IMG/VR virus record: IMGVR_UViG_3300025413_000002
Coordinates: 1 to 64,000 of that record
Strand: one strand, 5' to 3'
Length of the DNA: 64,000 nt
Source of the DNA: a virus
Shown: positions 25,852-34,827 of the stretch, piece by piece
How positions within the stretch are numbered: position 1 is the first letter of the stretch
Layout: each line of letters starts with the position of its first letter
The notes under the pieces: model-generated
What the model saw: the letters and a program-made list of their open reading frames with translations, nothing else
Database searches by the model: none
What the model was told of the DNA's origin: nothing
Translations under genes and position numbers: made by a program

Positions 25852-26270
25852 TGTGGGGACTATTAAGTGGGTACATTAATTACATCAAAGTTGGACTGGC
25901 TGTGGGTATTTGCGTTGGCCTTTTCACTTGGGGCTATAGCATTGGTCATAGCGGACTCGTGGAATACAAGGCAAGAGTCGAAGCCACCGCCAAAACACAA
26001 GAAGAAAAAATCCAATCAATCCAAGCACAACACGAATTAATCAATAAAGGAATATCAGATGAGTATGAAGGCAAGCTTGCTGCTTTGCGTAATTATTATG
26101 GCAGGATGCAGCTCAACCCCAGTAGCAGTCCAATGTCCGGCATTTCCCCAACCCCCAAAGGAACTGATGCAGCAACCGCCTACCCAGTACTTGTTGAACA
26201 ATGCGCTGAAACAACCCTCCAAGTAAATTTATGGCAACAATGGGCTACAGAGCACGGATTAATTAAATGA
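25851..26270 (+). CDS. Rz: Inner-membrane spanin (Rz-like)
   Basis: 139 aa with one N-terminal membrane anchor (VGLAVGICVGLFTWGYSIG), then a periplasmic coiled coil (KTQEEKIQSIQAQHELINKG) and a C-terminal segment. Start overlaps the holin stop. A lipoprotein gene is embedded in the +1 frame, the classical Rz/Rz1 arrangement. Together they would fuse the inner and outer membranes after wall degradation. Confidence 0.85.
   Translation: MWGLLSGYINYIKVGLAVGICVGLFTWGYSIGHSGLVEYKARVEATAKTQEEKIQSIQAQHELINKGISDEYEGKLAALRNYYGRMQLNPSSSPMSGISPTPKGTDAATAYPVLVEQCAETTLQVNLWQQWATEHGLIK
26059..26226 (+). CDS. Rz1: Outer-membrane spanin lipoprotein (Rz1-like), embedded in Rz
   Basis: A 55-aa protein read in the +1 frame wholly inside Rz. 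The ATG at 26059 has an AAAGGA ribosome site 7 bases upstream. The signal peptide MSMKASLLLCVIIMAGC ends in a lipobox MAG-C with Cys17 as the lipidated residue. The mature 39 residues are Pro/Gln-rich (CPAFPQPPKELMQQPPTQYL), as in lambda Rz1. Both features together make this a confident call. Confidence 0.88.
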   Translation: MSMKASLLLCVIIMAGCSSTPVAVQCPAFPQPPKELMQQPPTQYLLNNALKQPSK

Positions 26271-26860
26271 GTCCTGAACAGTTAAAATCTCTTGGTATTG
26301 ATGAAAAATGGTATGAACCATTAGTTGCTACTTTTGTAAAGTATGGCATCTCTACTACTAAGCGACAAGCTGCTTTTTTGGGTCAGTGCATGCATGAATC
26401 TAATAATTTTAGAACCCTAGAAGAAGACTTAGACTATTCAGCTAATGCGCTTATGCGTGTTTGGCCTAGTCGTTTCCCTGACCACGATGTTGCTGATAAG
26501 TATGCACATAATCCTGAAAAGATAGCTAATAAAGTATATGCAGGTCGTATGGGTAATACCGAAGACGGCGAGGGGTTTAAGTACAGGGGAAGAGGGGTCA
26601 TCCAGCTAACTGGTAAGGATGAATATTTATTTTGTGGTTCTAGCCTTGGGATTGATACAATTAGTAATCCAGATATTATTCTTGAGCCTAAATGGGCTTG
26701 TATGTCTGCTGGTTGGTTCTGGAACAAAAAAGATTTAAATTCCTGTGCAGATTCTGGGGATTACAAAGAGATGACCCGTAGAATTAACGGGGGTATGAAT
26801 GGATATGACGAGCGCGTAGTAAAAATTGCTGCCGCACAAAAAACACTGGATACCTACTAA
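26267..26860 (+). CDS. Endolysin, glycoside hydrolase 19-like
   Basis: 197-aa cell-wall hydrolase of the GH19 chitinase-like class. FLGQCMHESNNF carries the first catalytic Glu (about E44) and LEEDLDYSANAL the second acidic site (about E52/53), followed by the diagnostic YRGRGVIQLTGKDEY block and INGGMNG near the end. No signal peptide, so release depends on a holin. It overlaps the Rz stop as ATGA. The order holin, Rz/Rz1, endolysin differs from lambda. Confidence 0.92.
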   Translation: MSPEQLKSLGIDEKWYEPLVATFVKYGISTTKRQAAFLGQCMHESNNFRTLEEDLDYSANALMRVWPSRFPDHDVADKYAHNPEKIANKVYAGRMGNTEDGEGFKYRGRGVIQLTGKDEYLFCGSSLGIDTISNPDIILEPKWACMSAGWFWNKKDLNSCADSGDYKEMTRRINGGMNGYDERVVKIAAAQKTLDTY

Positions 26861-28845
26861 TGCCATTACAAAAACTACAATTTAGACCTGGTATCAACCG
26901 AGAAGGCACAACACTTTCCAATGAAGGTGGCTGGTATGCGGGCGATAAGATTCGTTTTCGTTCGGGTCAGGTAGAAAAGATTGGTGGCTGGGTACTCGAT
27001 GGTGGCACGGTATCTACAGGTGGAAACATGGTTGGGGTTATCCGTTCTTTGTGGAACTGGATTGGTCTTAACGGCTATAACTACATGGGTATTGGTACAA
27101 ACCAAAAGTTCTATATTCAAAACGGTACAGGCGGCTATGAATACGACGTTACACCTATTCGCTATGTGGCACCTTCTGGCAACACTACTTTTACTGCTAC
27201 TAATGGCTCGTCTATAATTACTGTAACAGATGCAGGCCATGGTGCGCAGACTGGTGACTGGGTTACTTTTAGCGGTGCAGTTAGTCTTGGTGGTAACGTA
27301 ACAGCTGCTGTTTTAAATGCAATTACTGGCTATCAAATTACTTATGTCTCCTCTTCACAATTTACAATTACTGTACCTGTAACAGCTAACTCAAGCGATT
27401 CAGGTAATGGTGGTGGCTCTGTTGTAGCTACATACCAGATTACTACTGGTAGCGATATCTATACTACCAACGTAGGTTGGGGTGCAGGTGGTTGGAGCGG
27501 TGTAACTACTGGGTATACATCTACAGGCTGGGGTGCAGCAGCACCTGCTGGTCTTGGTATTGGCGTGCAGTTGCGTTTATGGAGTCAGTCTAACTTTGGC
27601 CAAAACTTGCTATTTAACCCACGTGGTGGTCCTATCTATTACTGGGTTGTAGATGGTGCAAACTCCAACGTATACAACGTAGCTCAAGTTATATCTGCTT
27701 CAAATACTAATACCCAAAATGGTACAGCTTGGTGGTATGGAGATACTAATACTCCTCAAATGGCTAACTATATATTGGTGTCTGATGCTAGCCGCTTTAC
27801 TATTGCATTTGGTACTAATGACTATGGCTCATCTACACAAAATCCAATGCTTATTCGTTGGTCTGACCAAGAAAGCGTATTAACTTGGACCCCCTCAATT
27901 ACTAACCAAGCTGGTAGTTATCTTCTTAGCCATGGTTCAACTATTGTTAGTGCACTCCAATCTCGCCAAGAGATTCTAGTATTTACTGACGCTGCTATCT
28001 ACTCTATGCAATATTTAGGTGCCCCTTATGTTTGGGGTTTCCAATTACTTGCTGATAATATCTCTATTATTGCCCCTAATGCTGCATCTACAGTAAATAA
28101 CGTTACTTACTGGATGGGTCAAGATAAGTTCTATATGTATTCAGGTCGTGTAGAAACATTACCTTGTACCTTGCGTGAGTATGTATATCAGAACATTAAT
28201 ATGGTTCAGTCTCAACAGTTCTTCTCTGGAACTAACGAGGGCTTTAATGAAGTATGGTGGTACTATTGTTCTGCCAATTCAAACTACATTGACCGTTATG
28301 TAATCTATAACCACTTAGAGCGTATTTGGTACTACGGTAATTTACAACGTACTGCTTGGCTAGATAGTGCATTGCGCTCAACACCTACTGCAGCTAATTA
28401 TGTTGTAGGAAGCACAACCTATTCTACTTTGCTGTACCATGAAAATGGAGTTAATAATGGTGAAACAAACCCTCCATCGGCTATTGACTCTTATATACAA
28501 TCTTCTGATTTTGATATTGGTGATGGGCATAATTTTGGGTTTGTGTGGCGTATCATTCCAGACGTTTCTTTTAATGGTTCAACAAACAATAATCCGTCGT
28601 TAAACTTCACTGTATTACCACGGCAAAACCCTGGCGCTCCTTATGGGCAGGATGATAACCCTGCAGTAGTTAGTACACAAAACTACCAGAACCAACGTAC
28701 CTATGAAGTACAACAGTTTAGCGAATATGCTTATGTGCGGATGCGTGGTCGTCAGATGGCATTTAAAATTGAGTCAAACCAACTTGGAACCCAATGGCAG
28801 CTAGGTGTACCCCGTATTGATATTAGGCCTGATGGAAGAAGATAA
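26860..28845 (+). CDS. Tail nozzle or DNA-stabilisation protein (P22 gp10-like)
   Basis: 661 aa. It begins MPLQKLQFRPGINREGTTLS and EGGWYAGDKIRFRSGQVEKI, the signature start of the gp10-type tail hub or packaged-DNA stabilisation proteins. The body is beta-propeller-like, with many aromatic and Asn/Gly turns (FTDAAIYSMQYLGAPYVWGF). Residues about 105-200 look like an inserted FCCH-type beta module (ITVTDAGHGAQTGDWVTFSG). Start is in the TAATG overlap with the endolysin. Confidence 0.72.
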   Translation: MPLQKLQFRPGINREGTTLSNEGGWYAGDKIRFRSGQVEKIGGWVLDGGTVSTGGNMVGVIRSLWNWIGLNGYNYMGIGTNQKFYIQNGTGGYEYDVTPIRYVAPSGNTTFTATNGSSIITVTDAGHGAQTGDWVTFSGAVSLGGNVTAAVLNAITGYQITYVSSSQFTITVPVTANSSDSGNGGGSVVATYQITTGSDIYTTNVGWGAGGWSGVTTGYTSTGWGAAAPAGLGIGVQLRLWSQSNFGQNLLFNPRGGPIYYWVVDGANSNVYNVAQVISASNTNTQNGTAWWYGDTNTPQMANYILVSDASRFTIAFGTNDYGSSTQNPMLIRWSDQESVLTWTPSITNQAGSYLLSHGSTIVSALQSRQEILVFTDAAIYSMQYLGAPYVWGFQLLADNISIIAPNAASTVNNVTYWMGQDKFYMYSGRVETLPCTLREYVYQNINMVQSQQFFSGTNEGFNEVWWYYCSANSNYIDRYVIYNHLERIWYYGNLQRTAWLDSALRSTPTAANYVVGSTTYSTLLYHENGVNNGETNPPSAIDSYIQSSDFDIGDGHNFGFVWRIIPDVSFNGSTNNNPSLNFTVLPRQNPGAPYGQDDNPAVVSTQNYQNQRTYEVQQFSEYAYVRMRGRQMAFKIESNQLGTQWQLGVPRIDIRPDGRR

Positions 28846-29123
28846 TGTCTACCCCAAATACCATAGCCCCCCGATTACCCGTTGCGCCCATTGAATATGA
28901 CCAGCGCTTCATGGAAGAGTTTCTTCGTATATTACGTCTTTATTTTGCTCAGCTAGATAATAATGGCCCAATTCAAGGAACTACGTTAAATTTAAGCACA
29001 ATTAATCAAACGACTGGGGTACCCGCAGTATCCATACCAACCCAAACTAGCCTAGCAACCTTACGTACTGGTGATGTGTACTACGATACAACGGCTGGGA
29101 ATGTGCTAAAGATTAAGACATAA
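28845..29123 (+). CDS. Tail-associated hypothetical protein
   Basis: 92 aa, coupled to the nozzle-like gene by a TAATG overlap. A helix (YDQRFMEEFLRILRLYFAQL) is followed by a short beta segment ending RTGDVYYDTTAGNVLKIKT. Similar small proteins follow the gp10-like gene in related phages. Function unknown. Confidence 0.65.
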   Translation: MSTPNTIAPRLPVAPIEYDQRFMEEFLRILRLYFAQLDNNGPIQGTTLNLSTINQTTGVPAVSIPTQTSLATLRTGDVYYDTTAGNVLKIKT

Positions 29124-29169
29124 CAACGACATATTAATGATAAAATTGGACAAATTCAAGGAATAGGCC

Positions 29170-29637
29170 ATGGCAGGAATATTAGGAAACGATAGCAGTT
29201 TGACTAGCAAAGCAGCTCAGCTTGCTGCTGCTATTACTGGTGACGCACCCCAACAAGGTAACCCTGAAGAAGGTAAACAAGTTGTAGCTATTCTATTACA
29301 TGATTTTAAACTTCGTGGTTTAAACCCTAAACTAGGTATTGCTGGACTTTTAAAAGGGGTCCAACAAGGGGTTGTTAAGCTTATAAAAAAAGATAACACG
29401 GTTATGGCAGTTCAGAAACTAAACCCTATTACTGCTAAAGTGCACTTTTTTACCCTAGACCCAGAAGCCCAATTTCAGCAAATAGTCAAAGGCTTTATAG
29501 ACACCCTTAGGCAAAATGGCTGTAAAGTAATTTATGATGTTGTAGCAGACCCACATAATGTTCGTGCGATAGCTGCAGCAGGGGGGCATTTACAACCACC
29601 AGATATACCTGGTATGAAATTTAAGGCTTTACTATGA
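29170..29637 (+). CDS. Hypothetical protein of the ejection-protein region
   Basis: 155 aa, mixed alpha/beta, with VAILLHDFKLRGLNPKLGI and KVHFFTLDPEAQFQQIVKGF. The layout with beta strands before a conserved helix could be a degenerate acyltransferase-like fold, and a clearer GNAT-like gene lies nearby at 31620, but motif evidence is thin. Preceded by a 46-base gap with an AAGGAA site. Confidence 0.6.
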   Translation: MAGILGNDSSLTSKAAQLAAAITGDAPQQGNPEEGKQVVAILLHDFKLRGLNPKLGIAGLLKGVQQGVVKLIKKDNTVMAVQKLNPITAKVHFFTLDPEAQFQQIVKGFIDTLRQNGCKVIYDVVADPHNVRAIAAAGGHLQPPDIPGMKFKALL

Positions 29638-30035
29638 GTCAAGTAGTATTAAATACTACCCAAAAAGTTGAGGCTTTGCTACCTGAACTTCGAACTTTAC
29701 CGCAAGTAGATTGTGATACCCAGCATTATTTTGGTCCTAATATGTACATTAGGCAAGTGACTATGCCAGCAGGCTCTGTTATTATTGGTAAATCTCATAA
29801 AGCAGAGCATATGTGCATTATGTTACAAGGGCATATGCTGATTGTAAATGAAGATGGCTCAAAAACTGAGCTAGTAGCCCCTAAAACTTTTGTTGGAACC
29901 CCAGGACGCAAAGTTGCGTACATACTGGAGACGACCGTTTTTCAAAACATTTTTGTAACTGATGAGACAGACATAGAGAAACTAGAGAATATGCTCGTCG
30001 GTAATACCCAGCCATTGCTGGAACAGGGAGATTGA
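29634..30035 (+). CDS. Cupin-fold protein
   Basis: 133 aa. A single cupin barrel is indicated by YIRQVTMPAGSVIIGKSHKA then HMCIMLQGHMLIV and the second motif PKTFVGTPGRKVAYIL. The His/Glu ligands (H-x3-H spacing in KSHKAEH, and an H in GHM) could bind metal. Such proteins are found beside virion genes of several environmental phages; whether it is in the particle or modifies a metabolite is not clear. Overlaps the previous gene by 4 bases. Confidence 0.65.
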   Translation: MSQVVLNTTQKVEALLPELRTLPQVDCDTQHYFGPNMYIRQVTMPAGSVIIGKSHKAEHMCIMLQGHMLIVNEDGSKTELVAPKTFVGTPGRKVAYILETTVFQNIFVTDETDIEKLENMLVGNTQPLLEQGD

Positions 30036-30036
30036 T

Positions 30037-31623
30037 ATGGCTGTAATTGACTGCGCAGTTGCAGTAGGTTCATTCGTTGGGGCAGATGCTCTTGGTGCTG
30101 GTGCTGCGGCTGTAGCTGGCGGTGCGATTATGGGTGCTGGTGCTGGTGCTCTTTATAGTGGCATTACTGGTGATGGTAATATTTTAAATAGTGCTCTTAA
30201 TGGTGCTCTTATTGGCGGCGGTATTGGCGGTATCGGTGGTGCTGTTGGACTTACTGGTGCATCTGGTAGTTTATTTGGCGCCCCACAAGCTGGTGCGTTA
30301 AGCGGTGTAGGTAGTTCTCTTTTCCCAGCGGCTACTGGTGCCGTTACTCCAACAGTTGCTGCCCCTATTGCTGCCAGTAGCATTGGTAGTTCCGCTGCTC
30401 CTGCTATTGTAGATACTACTATACCTTCTGTAGGTGCAACAAATGCTGTAACACCTTCTATGGTGGCTGCGGCTAATGCAACTACAGACCCTATAGGTGC
30501 CATGGGGTATATGACTAGTGCAACACCTTCAGAACTTGCTGCTGCTACTGGCCCAGGCGCACAACTTGCTGCTCCTAGCTTTTGGGACTCTGGTATGGGT
30601 ACCGCAGCTAAATGGGGCGCTGGCTTAATGGCTGCTAATGCAATTATGAATAACGATGGTAAAAAATATGGCACATTATCTCAAAGCCAAGTTCAATCTT
30701 TACCACTACAGTACCAATCTAACTTCGGTACATACAAACCTTTAGATACTTCTGTTATGCGCCCTATGGGTCCTGCAATTGGATATACTGGAACTCCTTA
30801 TGGCGCTCCTGGTTATGTTGGTAGTCGTATTGGTTATGCAGCTGGTGGCGCTATTGATGGTGGTCTCTCTGATGCTAACCCTACACAAAATCCAAGTGTT
30901 GGTCCTGTAGAACAAATGTCTCGTGATAATGCACTTGGCCAAAACCAAATGTTCCCACAAGCCAATATTAATAGCCCAGCTTTTTCAAGTGCAACTAATA
31001 CCCCAATGGGTACAAATATGATTGCCGCCGCTGGCGATACTAATGTCGACCCTTATACTGGCGCTGAACGATTTGCTGATGGTGGTTTGCTAGAAAACAT
31101 AGCTACTATGCCAATTCGTCAGTTAGAAGCAGCTGCTAATAATCCTGAGCAAGCATTGCTTGGAGCCAATACTCCATTTGAAACTTCTATGTGGAATGGC
31201 TTGCTTGGTACAAATTACACACCAACAACTAATATGTGGGGCACTCCTACTGATGCAGCAGTTGCAGGGGATGTTTCTCATCGTCCACAATATGCAGCCC
31301 AAGGCGGTATTATGCAAGGGTATGCTCAAGGTGGAGTTCCTAATTTAGGTGGCTATGCAGCTGGTGGAAACCCAAGATTATTAAAAGGACCAGGCGATGG
31401 TATGTCAGATAATATTCCAGCGGTTATTGGACAAAAACAACCTGCAAGGTTGGCTGATGGTGAGTTTGTTGTACCTGCTGATGTTGTCTCGCATCTCGGT
31501 AACGGCTCTACTGATGCTGGTGCAAAGAAATTACATAGCATGATGGACAATGTTCGTAAGGCTAGAACTGGACGTAAGGCACAAGGCAAACAGATTAAAG
31601 CAGATAAATTTATTCCAAAATGA
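30037..31623 (+). CDS. Internal virion (ejection) protein, Gly/Ala-rich
   Basis: 528 aa. The first 130 residues are Gly/Ala-rich and hydrophobic, with GxxxG-like spacing (AVAGGAIMGAGAGALYSG, GGGIGGIGGAVG), suited to membrane insertion during DNA ejection. Several copies of a (Y/F)A-x-GG element follow (GYAAGGAID, RFADGGLLEN, GYAQGGVPN, GYAAGGN). The C-terminus has the conserved DGMSDNIPAVIGQKQPARLA and DGEFVVPADVVSHLGNGSTD. Channel or core role inferred. Confidence 0.65.
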   Translation: MAVIDCAVAVGSFVGADALGAGAAAVAGGAIMGAGAGALYSGITGDGNILNSALNGALIGGGIGGIGGAVGLTGASGSLFGAPQAGALSGVGSSLFPAATGAVTPTVAAPIAASSIGSSAAPAIVDTTIPSVGATNAVTPSMVAAANATTDPIGAMGYMTSATPSELAAATGPGAQLAAPSFWDSGMGTAAKWGAGLMAANAIMNNDGKKYGTLSQSQVQSLPLQYQSNFGTYKPLDTSVMRPMGPAIGYTGTPYGAPGYVGSRIGYAAGGAIDGGLSDANPTQNPSVGPVEQMSRDNALGQNQMFPQANINSPAFSSATNTPMGTNMIAAAGDTNVDPYTGAERFADGGLLENIATMPIRQLEAAANNPEQALLGANTPFETSMWNGLLGTNYTPTTNMWGTPTDAAVAGDVSHRPQYAAQGGIMQGYAQGGVPNLGGYAAGGNPRLLKGPGDGMSDNIPAVIGQKQPARLADGEFVVPADVVSHLGNGSTDAGAKKLHSMMDNVRKARTGRKAQGKQIKADKFIPK

Positions 31624-32039
31624 CCCTAACTGTCCGCCAAATTGGTCCTAAATGCATGCCCAGGGCTTTCCCTGAGTTTAGGTCTTTTATTGCGGAAGGG
31701 CTAAAAGATACGGATGACTGCACTGCAGATGATGCAAAAGAGTATTTAGAAAGAGGAGATTGGTTATTATTTTCTGTTTATGATGACCAAAACGTAGTTA
31801 AAGGTGCTTATGTTGTTACCTATAACCATGCTCCTGCTGGTAAAATTGCGATAATTATATCTGCTGCAGGTAAGGGGTTGGCTAGCACTGAAGTGTTTGG
31901 TCAGCTATGTGAAATTGTTAAAGCATCAGGCGCTACAAAATTCCAGGCATTAGCCAAAGAATCAGCAGCTAGATTATATAAACGTGTTGGCTTTGAGAAT
32001 AAAGCTATATTAGTGGAGAAGACATTATGGGTGGCATAG
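31620..32039 (+). CDS. GNAT-like acetyltransferase domain protein
   Basis: 139 aa. The helix-strand pattern ends with the GNAT-type segment ESAARLYKRVGFENKAILVE, and a central strand region (GAYVVTYNHAPAGKIAIIIS) precedes it. The usual acetyl-CoA loop (R/Q-x-x-G-x-G/A) is not obvious, so activity is uncertain. It lies between two ejection proteins and overlaps both (4 and 13 bases). Small GNAT-like proteins are frequent at this position in podoviruses. Confidence 0.6.
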   Translation: MTLTVRQIGPKCMPRAFPEFRSFIAEGLKDTDDCTADDAKEYLERGDWLLFSVYDDQNVVKGAYVVTYNHAPAGKIAIIISAAGKGLASTEVFGQLCEIVKASGATKFQALAKESAARLYKRVGFENKAILVEKTLWVA

Positions 32040-34810
32040 TAAGTTCAATTTTTGGTGGCGGCGGTGGCGGTGGAAGTTCTCCAGCCCCTTCTCCTACTTC
32101 TCAAAATATTACTACATCTAATATTGCTCCATGGGCACAATCGGGTGTATCTGACCTTATTAATGCTGGTATGGGTCAAGTATTTCAAACTAATCCAGAT
32201 GGTTCAATTAATACAAATGCAATTAAAGGCTATACACCGTTTAATGCTAATACTCCTGCAGGGCAAGAATGGGTACAGGGTGCGGCGGGTAGCGTAGCTG
32301 GGTTCTCTCCACTTCAGCAACAAGCTCAACAAAACATTGCTAACATGCAAGTGCCTGGTCAGTATGGTCAAGCTATGGATATGTCCACTATGTCTGGTCT
32401 TGGTTCTTTAGGCACTACTGGACAAGCTGCTGGCTATGGTGGTCTTGGTGCTATTGCTGGTCGTCAAGGGGAAATGGCTGGTATGTCTTATGGACAAAAC
32501 GCTACAGACCCTAATGCCGTTGCTGCATATATGAACCCATACTTGCAAGCTACTTTAAACCCAGCGTTGCAGTTACAAGCACAACAGTTTGGCCAGATTA
32601 ATGCGCAGAATCAAGGTCAAGCCACGCAACAGGGCGCATTTGGTGGTGGCCGCCAAGCCATTATGCAAGGATTAAACCAACAGAATCAAATGCTTGCACA
32701 GAATCAATTAGTTGGTAATGCTTATAACCAAGCGTACAACACAGCCAATCAAAATATGCAAAATGCAGCCAGTCTCGGTATGCAAGGTGCTGGTCTTGGT
32801 ATTTCTGGTGCTCAAGCTGGTCTTGCTGGTGTTGGTGCACAACAAGCTGGTTATGGTCAATTAGGTGCTCAAGGTACTAACCTTGCAAATATTGCTGGTG
32901 CTCAGACTCAACAAGGTCTTAATATCAATGCGGCTCAACAAGCTGCTGGTGCAACACAACAACAAAACCAACAGAATATTCTCAATCAAGCAATGGCCAA
33001 CTACAATACGGCTCAGACTTACCCAATGACACAGTTGGCACAGTTAGAGTCTATGTACACTGGTGCTCCACAAAACATTACTTCATCTACATACTCTGCT
33101 GCTCCTAGCACTACATCTCAGTTAGCTGGTCTTGGTACCGCTGCTATTGGTGCATCTAAACTTATGTCCGCTGCTAAAAAAGGCGGATTACCAAAAGAGT
33201 TTGAGGTTAAGAAGTTTAAAGAAGGTAAAGAAGTTAAAGATGACAATACGCAGGAATGGCTTGACATGCTTAATTTTTCTGCTAACGCCCCATCAGCTAA
33301 ATATGTAGAAGGTTTAGGAATGCAAAACCCACCTCCTATGGTTAATGGCCGTGTAGGTGCAAACGTCGATGCTTTAGGTGGAAATATTCGTGCTGGTTTA
33401 TCTGGCACAGCAATGATGACCCCCGATAAACGAATTGTAACTAAACCAGGGGCAGTAGATGTTGGGTATAGAACTGCACAAAATTCTGAATATGACCCAT
33501 ATCTAGACATGAATGCGTATAGGTCTATTAATGCAATTCCAGGAAAAGGATATGCTCAAGGTGTAAACGCTAAATATACAATACCCTTTGTTTCTGGTGG
33601 GATTGCAAGCGGTGTACCTGCAGCAAAATTAGATTATATGCTTGGTAGCTTAGATGACCAGCAGTTAGCTATGAAAGCCGACCCAAAACAAAATGACCCA
33701 CAGACTTCACAGGCTGCACAAAGTGAACAAGCTTTCCGTGCACAAATGCGCCCAGCAGGAATTGGTCAAAACTATAACTTTAATGCCGCTGGTGGTGGCA
33801 TAGTTGCGTTTGCTGAAGGTGACCAAGTAAAAGGTGATAGTTCCGACATTAAGTCTTTGTTGCTACAAGAGTACAAAACTCCAATCGAAGAACAAATTGC
33901 TAAGAACAAAGCACTACTACCTAACACAGACTTTGCTACTAAATATGGCGACATGTTAAGTAAAGTAGGTTATGACTTTGATGCTGATAAAAAGCAAGCT
34001 CAGGGTTTACGCTTACTCCAAGCTGGCTTAGGCATTATGGGTGGTACATCTCCATTTGCTGCAGCTAATATTGGACAAGGTTCACAAGCTGCATTACAAG
34101 GCTACGGTGAAGATATCAAGGGTATGAAGCAACAACAGATGGACTTGGCCAAACAACAATTTGAACTTGGTAAGTTCGGTTACAATTCTGCTGCTGACCT
34201 TGTTAAAGCTGCTCAGACAGATAGAAAAGGCGTTCTTGCTGACCTTACTAAAATTTACGGCGACGAGAAATCAGCTGAGGCTCACCTTAAAGCAGCTGAA
34301 ATTTCTGCAGGTGCTACCGTACAGGCTGCAACAATTGGTGCCGAGAAAGCTAATGCTAAAGAGAAAGCCGGTATTCAGACTGAGTTTGATGCATTGGTTG
34401 CACAAGGCTACGACAAAGATAGCCCAATTACTAAGCAAATTGCACAACAGAATTACTTTGCTGCAACCCGTCCTTATGGTGCCTCATCTATGGTTAGCGC
34501 TATTGGTCAACGTATTGCACAAGATGGACAAATTAAATCACTTAATACTCAGCTCCAAATTGCACAAATGAGTAACGATGCTGATAAAATTAAAACTATA
34601 CAAGCACAGATTGCTGCTAGAACCCAGGCTATTCAACAGGAAGTTCAAAGTAATGCTGGAGCGGTTAAAGCGGGTAGTCCTACACCAGTAGTTACCCCTA
34701 CTCCAATTCCTCCACCAGCCCCAGCTAAACCTGCTATACCTCCAGGTACTTTAAAACGAAACCCAGATGGTTCATTTAATTACGAACTAACTCCGCAAAA
34801 TCCCCAATAG
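32027..34810 (+). CDS. Large internal virion (ejection) protein, Gln/Ala-rich
   Basis: 927 aa. A glycine-rich leader (GGIVSSIFGGGGGGGSS) precedes about 300 residues of Gln/Asn/Ala/Gly-rich helix (QAYNTANQNMQNAASLGMQG). The middle carries FVSGGIASGVPAAKLDYMLG and NAAGGGIVAFAEGDQVKG, related to motifs in the 528-aa protein. The C-terminal 250 residues are helical and charged with a Pro-rich end. Size, composition and position fit an ejection protein such as P22 gp16/gp20 or T7 gp15 functional analogues. Confidence 0.65.
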   Translation: MGGIVSSIFGGGGGGGSSPAPSPTSQNITTSNIAPWAQSGVSDLINAGMGQVFQTNPDGSINTNAIKGYTPFNANTPAGQEWVQGAAGSVAGFSPLQQQAQQNIANMQVPGQYGQAMDMSTMSGLGSLGTTGQAAGYGGLGAIAGRQGEMAGMSYGQNATDPNAVAAYMNPYLQATLNPALQLQAQQFGQINAQNQGQATQQGAFGGGRQAIMQGLNQQNQMLAQNQLVGNAYNQAYNTANQNMQNAASLGMQGAGLGISGAQAGLAGVGAQQAGYGQLGAQGTNLANIAGAQTQQGLNINAAQQAAGATQQQNQQNILNQAMANYNTAQTYPMTQLAQLESMYTGAPQNITSSTYSAAPSTTSQLAGLGTAAIGASKLMSAAKKGGLPKEFEVKKFKEGKEVKDDNTQEWLDMLNFSANAPSAKYVEGLGMQNPPPMVNGRVGANVDALGGNIRAGLSGTAMMTPDKRIVTKPGAVDVGYRTAQNSEYDPYLDMNAYRSINAIPGKGYAQGVNAKYTIPFVSGGIASGVPAAKLDYMLGSLDDQQLAMKADPKQNDPQTSQAAQSEQAFRAQMRPAGIGQNYNFNAAGGGIVAFAEGDQVKGDSSDIKSLLLQEYKTPIEEQIAKNKALLPNTDFATKYGDMLSKVGYDFDADKKQAQGLRLLQAGLGIMGGTSPFAAANIGQGSQAALQGYGEDIKGMKQQQMDLAKQQFELGKFGYNSAADLVKAAQTDRKGVLADLTKIYGDEKSAEAHLKAAEISAGATVQAATIGAEKANAKEKAGIQTEFDALVAQGYDKDSPITKQIAQQNYFAATRPYGASSMVSAIGQRIAQDGQIKSLNTQLQIAQMSNDADKIKTIQAQIAARTQAIQQEVQSNAGAVKAGSPTPVVTPTPIPPPAPAKPAIPPGTLKRNPDGSFNYELTPQNPQ

Positions 34811-34827
34811 TTAGGTAAAATACAACG

